This document shows, one piece after another, positions 25,759-34,829 of a stretch of DNA of 64,000 nt; the first letter of the stretch is position 1; every line of letters begins with the position of its first letter. Source of the stretch: Nitrospiraceae bacterium (lineage in GTDB: Bacteria > Nitrospirota > Nitrospiria > Nitrospirales > UBA8639); the NCBI GenBank assembly GCA_020632595.1, contig JACKFF010000003.1, positions 62,001-126,000 of the forward strand, written 5' to 3'. Below the pieces are notes generated by a model. The model did not search any database and was not told the DNA's origin. It saw only the letters and a program-made list of their open reading frames with translations. Both the position numbers and the translations under genes were made by a program.

Positions 25759-26517
25759 CTACTTCTGACTGATTTCATACACCAAGAGGACGGAGCCACG
25801 TATCGAGATTTCACCTGCCGACACCGATGCATCTCCCCCGCTATCCATCGCCATTGCCATGCGGTATCGACCCTCAGGAGGGGATGGAGAAACGCCACCC
25901 TCCAAGACATTGATTAGACGAACCAATTTGAGGTTCAAGGCCTGAGCCAATGCTTCAGCTTTGGCTTGGGCTTGGGCAGAGGCCTGTTTCAAGGCTTCAA
26001 GCTTGGTGGGTTGTTCATTTTGCAAGCCCCAGGCAATGCCTGAAAATTTGTTGGCTCCTACCTGTAAGACCCGGTCAACGATCTTTCCCACCACCTCTAG
26101 ACTACGCACCTCCACATTGACGTGATGGACGACACGATAGCCGATGATACGGGGAACACTGTTCTCTAACGTTCCATCGGTTGGACGTCGCGGGGATGGT
26201 GGATATTCAGGAATCACATTCAAGGACGTCGTTTGAATGAGCTCAGAGGGAATATTTAACCGTCGGCATTCCTCCAAGACCTTCACGACCCGCTCCTGAT
26301 TCTCCATTTGAACATCGGATAGCTTTTCTCCGGCTGTTTCGACCGCAAAACTCAACACCGCTTTATCCGGAGGCACATTGATCGCCCCCTCTGCGGACAC
26401 GGTTAATCGTGGAAGACCCTCATCATTCGTTTCCGCCCACCCGGATACCGGGAGCAGCAGCAAAAATCCCAGGACCACACCATTCAATATTTTTGAGGCA
26501 TTCATGGTCTTATACAT
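25759..26517 (-). CDS. SIMPL-domain (DUF541) periplasmic protein
   Basis: About 252 aa from the ATG at 26517, preferred because it has a GGGGG-type ribosome-binding site and starts a clear signal peptide (hydrophobic 'GVVLGFLLLLPVSGWAE'). Mature part is one SIMPL domain: 'LTVSAEGAINVPPDKAVLSF' near the start, 'NVIPEYPPSPRRPTDGT' in the middle, 'VDRVLQVGANKFSGIAWGLQ', then 'ALKQASAQAQAKAEALAQAL'. Family members (YggE, BP26) form ring-like oligomers in the periplasm and relate to oxidative stress, but the function is unsettled. A longer upstream open frame has no good start. Confidence 0.82.
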   Translation of the reverse strand: MYKTMNASKILNGVVLGFLLLLPVSGWAETNDEGLPRLTVSAEGAINVPPDKAVLSFAVETAGEKLSDVQMENQERVVKVLEECRRLNIPSELIQTTSLNVIPEYPPSPRRPTDGTLENSVPRIIGYRVVHHVNVEVRSLEVVGKIVDRVLQVGANKFSGIAWGLQNEQPTKLEALKQASAQAQAKAEALAQALNLKLVRLINVLEGGVSPSPPEGRYRMAMAMDSGGDASVSAGEISIRGSVLLVYEISQK

Positions 26518-26557
26518 TGACAAACCCCCTGAATGTTTTTGAGAATGGCTTCTAGTT

Positions 26558-26740
26558 ATGACCAACACCGGTTCGATTCCTCCCCTGACACCTTCTGCCC
26601 CGGATCTGCCGGACCGTCTCTGCACCTGGTGTCAAACTTCTATGCTGAAACGTCTCGTCGGCGATGGCAGATTTATTCACTATACCTGCCCGAAATGTAT
26701 TTTCCAGCATACGTCGAAAGTCCCCGCGCCCCAACACTAG
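26558..26740 (+). CDS. Small zinc-ribbon-like protein
   Basis: 60 aa with two CxxC knuckles 23 residues apart: 'RLCTWCQTSM' near 20-29 and 'YTCPKCIFQH' near 42-51. The N-terminal 18 residues are Pro/Ser-rich. It runs divergently from the SIMPL gene with only 40 bp between starts and has no strong ribosome-binding site. Judged real because the paired knuckles would be unlikely in a random frame. Role unknown. Confidence 0.5.
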   Translation: MTNTGSIPPLTPSAPDLPDRLCTWCQTSMLKRLVGDGRFIHYTCPKCIFQHTSKVPAPQH

Positions 26741-26772
26741 CCTCACGGCGCATTACTTTGTTTTGCCCTTGA

Positions 26773-28008
26773 TTAAAATAAATTGGAAACAATGCGGGTG
26801 CCCCCTACCCACGTGCCGATAAGGCTCCCGATCGTGGGAAGGAGAAAAGCCAAAAATACTCGCAGGAGTCGACTCTTCCACCACTTTCGTGGAATGGCAA
26901 TATCCTCCGCCACGGTTTGAAACTCCCGCACCAGAGGCGGTTGCAAATAGGCCTGGATAAATGCCGTGACATACCCGACTCCGATAACGGGGGTGAGACT
27001 GGTAAACGGTGCCGAGATAAATGCAGCGGCGATGGTGAGCGGATGAGCCATGGCCAACAACCCGCCAATCCCACTGGGAATACCATTAGCCAAAATCCAA
27101 AACAATAAATTCTCTCCCGCAGCACTTAACCCTTTTTGCCATCCAATCCAGGCAATGGACCCCACTATCAGAACCGGGATACTCCAACCCACTGCCTTCC
27201 ACGCCGGAGAAACGGGCGGGATGCTTTCAAGCTCTTCCAAGTCCACCTGCTCCCGGCCATTCAATGTGCGGCAAATGCCTTCCACATGCCCGGCGCCAAC
27301 CACCGCGACAATCCGGGTCCCTGAGGCATCGGCAATTTTTTTGGCTAAATAGTGATCCCGCTCGTCAATGAGCACCGTTTTGAGCGTCGGCACCTCTTTC
27401 CCTAAGTCCTTCATCATTTCTGAAAGCACATCCTGCTTTTTGAGATTCCGAATCTCCTCTTCGGAGACTTCAGTGGTGTCGAAGATACTCAGCATGAGCG
27501 AGGAAATTAAGAGACTTTTTCGCCAGAATGGTGTGTTGCGCCAGGCCCGACGCATTGTCACCCGCACGTCCCGGTCAGCGAGGGTCACGGGAATATCATG
27601 CTTTTCGGCCATACGAATGGCCTCCAGCATTTCGGTGCCTGGAATGACGCCCAATTTATCTCCCAACCGCTTTTGGAAGGAAGACAAAATAAGATTGACC
27701 ATCAGCGTACTGAGCTGCTGTTTCCGGATGATTTCCTTGAGGTCTAACGATTCCCATCGGTTAGGATGCGAAATGGCTTCAAAACGCTTGGCATCCAATT
27801 CGACACAGACACAATCGGGATGCTCCTGTTCAATGACGAGTTTGACCAAATCCACGGATTCTTGTGACACATGGGCCGTGCCAATCAGGATCACGGTCTT
27901 CCCATACACGGACAGACACAAGACATCGGCTTCATACTGCCCCACCAAACCTGTGGGTGATTCCGACACAATTGCTGGTGGGGTATAATCTGAATTTTTC
28001 ATGGGCAC
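26773..28008 (-). CDS. TraB/GumN-family membrane protein
   Basis: 411 aa. The N-terminal TraB domain (about 28-260) has the two family motifs, 'GTAHVSQESVDLVK' near residue 42 and 'VVGAGHVEGIC' near 232. The C-terminal part (about 275-411) has several hydrophobic segments ('AVGWSIPVLIVGSIAWIG', 'LLAMAHPLTIAAAFISAP', 'LLRVFLAFLLPTIGSLIG'), so it is a polytopic membrane protein. TraB proteins are related to the EreA/ChaN/Tiki hydrolase fold and occur in pheromone shut-off in enterococci; the bacterial housekeeping role is unknown. The start may be the second ATG, 6 bp inside. Confidence 0.82.
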   Translation of the reverse strand: MPMKNSDYTPPAIVSESPTGLVGQYEADVLCLSVYGKTVILIGTAHVSQESVDLVKLVIEQEHPDCVCVELDAKRFEAISHPNRWESLDLKEIIRKQQLSTLMVNLILSSFQKRLGDKLGVIPGTEMLEAIRMAEKHDIPVTLADRDVRVTMRRAWRNTPFWRKSLLISSLMLSIFDTTEVSEEEIRNLKKQDVLSEMMKDLGKEVPTLKTVLIDERDHYLAKKIADASGTRIVAVVGAGHVEGICRTLNGREQVDLEELESIPPVSPAWKAVGWSIPVLIVGSIAWIGWQKGLSAAGENLLFWILANGIPSGIGGLLAMAHPLTIAAAFISAPFTSLTPVIGVGYVTAFIQAYLQPPLVREFQTVAEDIAIPRKWWKSRLLRVFLAFLLPTIGSLIGTWVGGTRIVSNLF

Positions 28009-28128
28009 ACCATGACATATCCGGCAAGGAACTTGTCAAGCCTCATGGTTATCGACCACAATATTCTCATTACATTGACTTCAGTGACTATCAACAAACC
28101 ATTCCAGCACGACGACATGGAGGTTTGA

Positions 28129-28332
28129 GTGCCATCCGAATCTCAACGACCCGTTCAACGTCCCCCCGTGTGGATGTGGATCAGTGCCGATGGAGGACGA
28201 TGGCGGATCAATCATACACCAAACGGCGTGTGGTCCTGTCGGATAGGTCTTGGGGGAAAACGCGTTGGATCTTGGAAAACCGGACTTCCTCCTAGTCTGG
28301 ACTCCTGGCCCAAAGGCAAAAATCAGGAATAA
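28129..28332 (+). CDS. Small Trp-rich hypothetical protein
   Basis: 67 aa, GTG start with a good GGAGG (28119-28123) 5 bases upstream. Composition is unusual: seven Trp, basic, 'WMWISADGGRWRINHTPNGV' in the first third, then 'GLGGKRVGSWKTGLPPSLDS'. Divergent from the TraB gene (start 28008). No family recognised. The strong ribosome-binding site supports expression; it could also be a chance frame. Confidence 0.4.
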   Translation: MPSESQRPVQRPPVWMWISADGGRWRINHTPNGVWSCRIGLGGKRVGSWKTGLPPSLDSWPKGKNQE

Positions 28333-28367
28333 AGAACTCGCCTTGCACTGAGATTCTCGTCTAAAAC

Positions 28368-28679
28368 TTACAAGTCAAACAGGAAATTGACATTATCCCC
28401 GCCAAAGGCTTTGACCGTTCCCTCAATCACTTTTTCGTTCTCTGAATACACCCACACCGCCACATCCGATAATCCGGTCAGTCGCTTCATCTGTTCCATG
28501 AGGACCAGAATGATTTTCCGCCCTCGTTCGCGATCGGCCGACAAACGATGAAACAGGCCCTGGGTTACATGGAGTTGGAGAAGATGGCCCTTCACAATCA
28601 CTTTGGTAATCTCAGGATTTTGCCCCATTTGGGTTTTAATGGCATCCACGATCTCTTCATTCGATTTTTGGGTCTTCAT
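28368..28679 (-). CDS. Hypothetical protein downstream of Xaa-Pro aminopeptidase
   Basis: 103 aa from the ATG at 28679, which has GGAG 7 bases before it. The longer frame upstream lies inside the aminopeptidase gene and has wrong composition. The protein is an alpha/beta fold: 'IVDAIKTQMGQNPEITKVIV' then 'LHVTQGLFHRLSADRERGRK', 'VAVWVYSENEKVIEGTVKAF', ending 'NFLFDL'. No family recognised. Read in the same direction, 52 bp behind the aminopeptidase, so likely co-transcribed. Confidence 0.6.
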   Translation of the reverse strand: MKTQKSNEEIVDAIKTQMGQNPEITKVIVKGHLLQLHVTQGLFHRLSADRERGRKIILVLMEQMKRLTGLSDVAVWVYSENEKVIEGTVKAFGGDNVNFLFDL

Positions 28680-28731
28680 AAATAGCTCCAGTTTGACGAT
28701 GTTGCGAACAGCATGGAGAGAATTGGCGGAT

Positions 28732-30519
28732 TTAGATGAGAGGTTGCGTCGCCAGCTCCAACCAGGCACGCGTATCGGTATCCACGAGGGATTGGAGATC
28801 CGCCCACACACGGGCATGATAGGTGTCCACCCACTGACGTTCTTTAAGCGATAACAATTCCATGGCGATGAGGGCTCGTTCAAATGGCACAATTGTCAGG
28901 GTATCAAAGGTCAGAAACCTCCGGGATGAGTTTTTGAAGGACTCATCCTCCACCACCGTCACCAGGTTTTCCAAGCGAATCCCATAGGCACCGGTTTTGT
29001 AATAACCCGGTTCATTTGACACAATCATCCCCGGCTTCAGGGCGACCGCATTGGCAGCCTTCCCGATCCGTTGTGGGCCTTCATGGACCCCTAAAAAACT
29101 CCCGACACCGTGGCCTGTCCCATGATCGTAATCCAACCCCATTGTCCATAGGGGCGCCCGTGCCAGCGCATCCAATTGGCTACCTGTGGTCCCTTCAGGA
29201 AATCTGGCCGTGGCCAGAGCAATATGGCCTTGTAACACGCGGGTATAACGATCACGATGTTCGTCCGAAGGAGGTCCAATCGCAATGGTCCGGGTGATAT
29301 CGGTCGTTCCGTCCAAATACTGCGCTCCGGAATCCACCAGATATAATGTCCCGGACTCCAGACGCCTATTCGTCTCCGGAGTCGAATGATAATGCACAAT
29401 AGCGCCATTTGACCCTGCACCCGAAATTGTAGGAAAGCTGCAATCCTCCCACAACGCCTGCTTTCGGCGACAGGCATCGAGATAGTCCACGGCCTCTAAT
29501 TCAGTCACCTGTTCCTTGGGACCTTCCCGGGCCAGCCACGCCAGAAACTGACACATGGCCACTCCATCCCGTTGATGCGCCGCATAGGCTCCTGCAATTT
29601 CTACGGGATTTTTACAGGCCTTCGGGAGCACACAGGGATCATCTTTATGCACAAGATCAGCCCCACTCCGGGTTAATGTGGTGAAAATCCAGGAATTGGT
29701 TTTAGCCGGATCACACAGCACCCGATTCCCATGGGTCCCCAACTGTTGTAAGCCGGCTTCAAATTCCTCCGGTAGTGCAAAGGAAATGTCCGGACCCAAA
29801 TGTGCTTGCAAGCCCGGGGTGATTTTTTTCGGATCGACAAACAGGGCGACCCGACCGGTGGCGTAGAGAATAGCCTCGCACAATGGTAGTGGAGTATGAG
29901 CTACATCCGAACCGCGAATGTTCAACAACCAGGCAATGGAATCGGGTGCCGTAATGATGGCCGCATCGATCCGGTGTTCCAAAAACCTCCGGCTTACTAT
30001 CTCACGCTTAACCTGGGAAATTTCCCCCGAAAACTCCAGCAGATGAGGCTTGATCATACCTGAGGGTGGTTGAGGCCGATCATGCCAAACGCCATCGATC
30101 GGATTCGATGCACAGGGGACGAGTTGTGCACCGACTCGTTTAGTTGCGGTCTGAAACCGTTCGAGATCCCGCGGGGTATGAAGCCAGGGGTCATAGCCGA
30201 TGCGATCGGTTGGTGTTGCACGAAGTGCCAACCATTCTTCTGGTGAAATTTCTCCACTATTGTGAAGCGTAAAGCTTTTCTCATCAACCTGATCAGCCAC
30301 TTGAAGCGTATACCGGCCATCCACAAACATTGCGGCTTCATCCAGTAAGACAATCGCCGTCCCCGCCGAACCGGTAAACCCGGTCAACCAGGCAAGCCGC
30401 TCTGCGCAGGGAGGGAGATATTCATTTTGATATTCATCCGTATGCGGCACCACAAAGCCCGTCAATCGTTGACGGACCAGCTCCGCTCGTAGCGCCAGAA
30501 GATGTTCACATGCCATCAC
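28732..30519 (-). CDS. Xaa-Pro aminopeptidase (peptidase M24B)
   Basis: 595 aa, three-domain type like eukaryotic XPNPEP1 and larger than E. coli PepP. It removes N-terminal residues before Pro. The catalytic 'pita-bread' domain spans about 310-530 with dinuclear metal ligands: Asp in 'LVDSGAQYLDGTTDITRT' (two Asp) near 400, His in 'YDHGTGHGVGSFLGVHEGP' near 475, Glu in 'VSNEPGYYK' near 508, Glu in 'IRLENLVTVVED' near 523. Two N-terminal domains carry no catalytic residues. Starts directly with 'MMACEHLLAL'; either ATG fits. Cytosolic, presumably for peptide turnover. Confidence 0.93.
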   Translation of the reverse strand: MMACEHLLALRAELVRQRLTGFVVPHTDEYQNEYLPPCAERLAWLTGFTGSAGTAIVLLDEAAMFVDGRYTLQVADQVDEKSFTLHNSGEISPEEWLALRATPTDRIGYDPWLHTPRDLERFQTATKRVGAQLVPCASNPIDGVWHDRPQPPSGMIKPHLLEFSGEISQVKREIVSRRFLEHRIDAAIITAPDSIAWLLNIRGSDVAHTPLPLCEAILYATGRVALFVDPKKITPGLQAHLGPDISFALPEEFEAGLQQLGTHGNRVLCDPAKTNSWIFTTLTRSGADLVHKDDPCVLPKACKNPVEIAGAYAAHQRDGVAMCQFLAWLAREGPKEQVTELEAVDYLDACRRKQALWEDCSFPTISGAGSNGAIVHYHSTPETNRRLESGTLYLVDSGAQYLDGTTDITRTIAIGPPSDEHRDRYTRVLQGHIALATARFPEGTTGSQLDALARAPLWTMGLDYDHGTGHGVGSFLGVHEGPQRIGKAANAVALKPGMIVSNEPGYYKTGAYGIRLENLVTVVEDESFKNSSRRFLTFDTLTIVPFERALIAMELLSLKERQWVDTYHARVWADLQSLVDTDTRAWLELATQPLI

Positions 30520-30689
30520 AACTTTCCCATTATCCTAAACTTTCCGGGTTGACTTCTTTCCTTGAGCGAGCCCTTGCGAGAATAACACATTCGCTACTGC
30601 CTGCCGATTGTTTAAACACATGCACCTCGCATACGAAAGATCGTCTACCATCATTTTAAACGATGAAAAAGGGAAGCGCACCCGAAAAT

Positions 30690-31025
30690 CTAATGAATGG
30701 CTTGCAAGGCAGTCTCTTCGGTGGGATACGTCGGAACCAGTTGGGGAAAATTTGCGTCTTCCAGTAAGGTTTTCACCGGCTGTTGGGGTTCGACGACGCT
30801 CATGGCCATATGATTGTCATTCAAGTCGAGGTAGGCGAGTACCAGCCCCCCCAACCCAATGGTGTCCATGAACGTAACACCCTCCATATTAAAAATGATA
30901 TGCTTGGCGCCGGAGAACCTGGCGGATTTCACCATCCCCTGGAACACTTTCCGGGAGTACACGGTCACTCGTCCTGAAATCATCAAGACCAGCGTTGTAT
31001 CTTGCATTCGTTCGGCTACTTGCAT
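30690..31025 (-). CDS. STAS-domain protein (anti-sigma-factor-antagonist-like)
   Basis: 111 aa, single STAS domain. 'SGAKHIIFNMEGVTFMDTIG' (residues 38-57) is the beta-strand and loop that carry the phosphorylatable residue, here Thr in 'MDTIGLGGLV' where SpoIIAA has Ser. The preceding strand is 'LVLMISGRVTVYSRKVF'. Upstream of the aminopeptidase by 170 bp, possibly a separate transcript. With the STAS protein at 1705-2013 it hints at a partner-switch network, but no partner kinase is in the window. Confidence 0.75.
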   Translation of the reverse strand: MQVAERMQDTTLVLMISGRVTVYSRKVFQGMVKSARFSGAKHIIFNMEGVTFMDTIGLGGLVLAYLDLNDNHMAMSVVEPQQPVKTLLEDANFPQLVPTYPTEETALQAIH

Positions 31026-31393
31026 TTTGACACCAGGGGTTATTTTGTTATTTTCGGCAATTTCCTCCGATTCTTGCTGAATGCCCCTGATTTCCTCATG
31101 ATGTCGAGGGTCTTTTACAACACACAGGTAGACAGCCTCATGATGGAAAGAGCATTATGGCGGATCTTGGGCCGTCCACTGGCAAAAAATAACATACCGA
31201 AATTACGAAGAAACTGAGAGAAAATACAGAATATCGTGCCTGAGCGGCAGAAAGCTGTCGGAGTGGTCAAGGGGAAGGCAGCCCCGAGGCTCATTGGGGA
31301 ATGTTCCCCCCACACAATGATCTTCGCTGCAGATCAGAAAATTCCTAACAACACTCTCCAGGAACATCTCCTACATTTGCGACAACTTCAATT
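31026..31393. other. Intergenic, divergent promoter region
   Basis: About 370 bp between the STAS gene (minus) and recQ (plus). It must hold both promoters. A short frame at 31002-31217 has no supportive features. I see no repeat or strong hairpin. Confidence 0.4.
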
Positions 31394-33619
31394 GTGAAGA
31401 ACAACTTATCCCCTCAACAAACCGACTCCCTGCACCTGCACTCTTCAACACCACCTCACCTCCTCTCTCTGTTAAAAGAACATTTTGGTTTCACGGCCTT
31501 TCGGCCTTTACAAGAAGAGATCATTCGGGATGTCCTCGCTGAGCGCGACGTGGTAGCCCTGTTACCCACGGGAGGAGGAAAGTCTCTGTGCTTTCAATTA
31601 CCGGCGCTGGCACGCTCTGGCCTGACAATCGTTGTCTCGCCGCTCATTGCGCTGATGAAAGATCAAGTGGACGGGCTCCGAGCCAATGGCATTGCTGCAA
31701 CGTATCTCAACTCATCTTTGACCGCGAAGGAATCCCAGATTCGCTTGAGGGGTCTGCACCAGGGAAACTACCGCCTCCTCTACATGGCACCGGAACGCCT
31801 CATGGTCCCCGGATACATCAGCCTAATCCGAAATTTTCAGGTCAATCTGCTGGCCATTGATGAAGCCCACTGCATCAGCGAATGGGGCCATGATTTCCGG
31901 CCGGAATACCGGAGACTTGTGGAACTCCGAGATCAGGTCCCGAACCTCCCGATCATCGCACTCACCGCCACCGCCACAGAGCGGGTGCAAAAAGACATCG
32001 TCACACTTCTGCGATTGCGTGATCCAGCCTGCTACGTCGCCAGTTTCAACCGGCCCAATCTGACCTATCAGGTCCAGCCAAAGGACAACCCGTTTGGACA
32101 AGTCCTCGCATTTCTCCGGAAACGCCCCAAGGACTGCGGAATTTTGTACTGCCAGAGCCGGAAAACCACGGAAAGTGTGGCCGATCGTTTACAGCATTAT
32201 GGCCTGAAGGCACTGCCCTATCATGCCGGCCTGAGTGCCGAGGAGCGCACGCGGCATCAGGAATTGTTCCTGCGAGACGAAATCCAGGTGATCTGCGCCA
32301 CCATTGCCTTCGGCATGGGAATCAACAAGCCTAACGTGCGATTTGTCATTCACTACGATTTACCAAAAAACCTCGAAAGCTATTATCAAGAGACCGGGCG
32401 TGCCGGGCGGGACGGCCTGCCAAGTGAGTGTCTCCTGCTCTTCAGCGCAGGGGATACGGTCAAGCAGCAACGCTTCATCAATGAAAAACCTAACTTCCAG
32501 GAGCAGCAGATCGCCAACAGGCAATTACAGGAAATGGTGCACTATGCGGAATGTGCCACATGCCGGCGTCGCACCTTGCTCCAATATTTTGGAGAACAGG
32601 TTGAATCCGAAAACTGTGGCGGATGCGATAACTGCCTGACGCCCAGGGATATTTTCGACGGCACAGATGCCGCGCAGACCGTACTCTCTTGCGTTGAAGA
32701 GATACGCGGAACAAGTGGATTTAGCGTCGGACTCAATCACGTCATCGCCGTACTCACCGGAGCCAACACCGAGAAAATCCGTCGATGGCGTCATGACCAA
32801 TTAGCCGGTTACGGGAAAGGGGGAGCCCACCGGAGGCCCGAATGGGCTGCGATCAGCCGGGAACTCATCCGACTGGGATATCTCCAACAAACGGCAGATC
32901 CATTCACCGTGGTGGAAGTCACCGACCAGGGTCAGCATTTCCTTCAAGACCCCAAGACGCTCATGCTCACAACGCCCATGAGCACACCGGAACGCAAGGC
33001 GCTCTCTGGCGGGGACCTTGATCACGATGAGATGCTCTTCACTCGCCTCCGCCAACTGCGAAAAACGATAGCCGACGAGCGTGATGTGCCGGCCTACGTC
33101 ATATTCTCCGATGTGGCACTACGGCAAATGGCACGCGACTATCCAACCAATGAACAGGAATTCCTCCAGATTAGTGGAGTCGGGAATCGGAAATTACAGG
33201 AATTTGGGCCTACGTTTCTGGCAGTCATCGCAAGGCACTTGGAAAATTATGCTCCCCTGACTATTCCAAAAGAGCCGACTCCCCCACCGGAACCACCGGT
33301 CTCTTCCAAAAGAAAGTCGCTTGGGGATACCGTCCATGATACGTTGCGCTTTTTTCGGTCGGGGCATTCCATCGAACAGATCGCCACTAAGCGCGGCCTA
33401 GTCACCAGCACCATCTATGGACACCTGGAACAGGCCATCCAAGCCGGTGAGCGGGTAGACCTCACCCAACTGTGGACACCGGAGCAGGAATTAGAAATGA
33501 CCGCGGCTTTTGAAAAAACAGGGTTTGGCAATCTCACCGGCGCCAAAGAGCTACTCGGCAACCTCTACGATTTCGGCCAACTCCGGCTCTTCCGCGCCGT
33601 TCATGGCAAAAAGGGGTAA
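31394..33619 (+). CDS. recQ: ATP-dependent DNA helicase RecQ
   Basis: 741 aa, GTG start. Superfamily-2 3'-5' helicase for recombination repair. Motifs: 'FRPLQEEIIRDV' near residue 37, Walker A 'LLPTGGGKSLCFQLPAL' near 55, 'DEAHCISEWGHDFRPEY' near 155, motif VI 'QETGRAGRDGLPSECLLL' near 332. A zinc subdomain has Cys in 'CATCRRRTLLQYFG' near 393 and 'CGGCDNC' near 413; a winged helix (RQC) and an HRDC domain (about 550-615) follow, then an extra C-terminal helix-turn-helix ('SIEQIATKRGLVTSTIYGHL' near 660). The last part is duplicated and decayed at about 34830-35120. Confidence 0.93.
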   Translation: MKNNLSPQQTDSLHLHSSTPPHLLSLLKEHFGFTAFRPLQEEIIRDVLAERDVVALLPTGGGKSLCFQLPALARSGLTIVVSPLIALMKDQVDGLRANGIAATYLNSSLTAKESQIRLRGLHQGNYRLLYMAPERLMVPGYISLIRNFQVNLLAIDEAHCISEWGHDFRPEYRRLVELRDQVPNLPIIALTATATERVQKDIVTLLRLRDPACYVASFNRPNLTYQVQPKDNPFGQVLAFLRKRPKDCGILYCQSRKTTESVADRLQHYGLKALPYHAGLSAEERTRHQELFLRDEIQVICATIAFGMGINKPNVRFVIHYDLPKNLESYYQETGRAGRDGLPSECLLLFSAGDTVKQQRFINEKPNFQEQQIANRQLQEMVHYAECATCRRRTLLQYFGEQVESENCGGCDNCLTPRDIFDGTDAAQTVLSCVEEIRGTSGFSVGLNHVIAVLTGANTEKIRRWRHDQLAGYGKGGAHRRPEWAAISRELIRLGYLQQTADPFTVVEVTDQGQHFLQDPKTLMLTTPMSTPERKALSGGDLDHDEMLFTRLRQLRKTIADERDVPAYVIFSDVALRQMARDYPTNEQEFLQISGVGNRKLQEFGPTFLAVIARHLENYAPLTIPKEPTPPPEPPVSSKRKSLGDTVHDTLRFFRSGHSIEQIATKRGLVTSTIYGHLEQAIQAGERVDLTQLWTPEQELEMTAAFEKTGFGNLTGAKELLGNLYDFGQLRLFRAVHGKKG

Positions 33620-33811
33620 TAATTCAATCAGATCCCTTTTCAGGCGTTTGTTATTCCAAGTGGGTGCCTACCACGAGCGTATTGGAGAATAGTGGGGAAG
33701 GGTTTCACGTTGTCTGCAAGTCGAAATATCATATGAGAGTCCCCGGCAGGCGGGGCTGATTTATGTTGAACCCGGGTTTGCTTCTGCGACATGAAAAAGG
33801 TCATACCAGGA

Positions 33812-33844
33812 CGAGCCCTTTTATCCGCAGAATAAAAGGGCTCG
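33812..33844. terminator. Stem-loop between convergent recQ and secreted-protein genes
   Basis: A 13-bp perfect stem, CGAGCCCTTTTAT (33812-33824) with ATAAAAGGGCTCG (33832-33844), and a 7-base loop. It lies between two convergent genes and probably serves both, although T runs lie inside the arms, not after them. Confidence 0.6.
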
Positions 33845-33860
33845 CTCATGAGCAATCACA

Positions 33861-34637
33861 CTAAGGGGTGAGGTTAATTTCGACGTTGAAGAAGTAGTCG
33901 TTGGCGCCGTTTCCTGGCCTCATCGTATCCACGGCAGCACTCGGGTCGGCTTCCCCTCCCAAGGGTATGGCAATAGCATCATTCGGTTGATCAAGAAAAC
34001 TATCAAATAGTATTTGTTCGGGTATTGTTCCTAACCGTGCTATTTCCAGTCCACCTGGAGTTTCCCAGTTGAAGAGCGAACCTGAAGCAGATTGTACGAT
34101 GACGGAATTGGGTGTGGCGGAAAAAACGTTGGTAACCACCACTGGAGTGGAGTTGAGATTGCCAAGATCTGGACAATCGGCGTCGGGGGGAAGCGAGCAA
34201 GGGTCAAACGTCTTAGGGTATTGGCCGAATTCAACAGTGTCGCCTGCATTAATCACACCGTCCATGTTGGTATCAACAAGCTCCGAGATTTCAACGTCGA
34301 CTTGCGAGTCGTACGTTCCATTCCGGTCTGTGTCGGTGTATGCCCGGGAAAAAACGTTCCGTGCGATGACCTCGTTGCATTCTGCATCCAGAGTGATCGT
34401 TCCAGCACCATTTGAACTTGCGGGGAATATATCCCCGTGTTTGGCCAGGTGATTCTGGACTGCGTTCCCACTAACGGAAATTTTCTTAAAAACCCCTTCA
34501 TCCGCGTCAAAATGGCATATCTCCACTTTTGGCATCTTGGCAGCTTCAACGTGCTCCGTTGCTAGAATACACAAACCCGCAAAAGCTGCGCTGAGCCATA
34601 CCGATGATTTTTGCCCTCTTCGATCGACCAAATTCAT
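33861..34637 (-). CDS. Secreted protein with EF-hand-like Ca2+ site
   Basis: 258 aa from the ATG at 34637, 5 bases after GGAGG. N-terminal signal peptide ('SSVWLSAAFAGLCILATEHV') with cleavage likely after 'EAA'. Residues about 35-70 hold 'KVEICHFDADEGVFKKISVS' and 'AVQNHLAKHGDIFP', a motif pattern common in secreted proteins of aquatic bacteria. A dockerin/EF-hand-like stretch 'DTDRNGTYDSQVDVEISELV' with 'DTNMDGVINAGDT' near 105-140 could bind Ca2+. A C-terminal 'NDYFFNVEINLTP' ends without an anchoring signal. Function unknown. Confidence 0.7.
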   Translation of the reverse strand: MNLVDRRGQKSSVWLSAAFAGLCILATEHVEAAKMPKVEICHFDADEGVFKKISVSGNAVQNHLAKHGDIFPASSNGAGTITLDAECNEVIARNVFSRAYTDTDRNGTYDSQVDVEISELVDTNMDGVINAGDTVEFGQYPKTFDPCSLPPDADCPDLGNLNSTPVVVTNVFSATPNSVIVQSASGSLFNWETPGGLEIARLGTIPEQILFDSFLDQPNDAIAIPLGGEADPSAAVDTMRPGNGANDYFFNVEINLTP

Positions 34638-34829
34638 AACATCCTCCAAATGTGTGGTTATGAATCATACATCGGTTGGTTACCCAAAAAAGGAAAGTAC
34701 CACGGAGCCAAATAATTTCACCCACGGCCGAAAATAGTAAAATACAAGCGGACCCATCCTCCCATTAGTGAGTCGCGGACGTACTGGCTTGGGATGCTTC
34801 AACCAATGGTCAAGGCCAAAGCCCCTAAG

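Noticed and set aside
27368..27988. Plus-strand frame of 206 codons antisense to the TraB gene.
   Set aside because: Ser-rich antisense shadow; the minus-strand gene has both family motifs.
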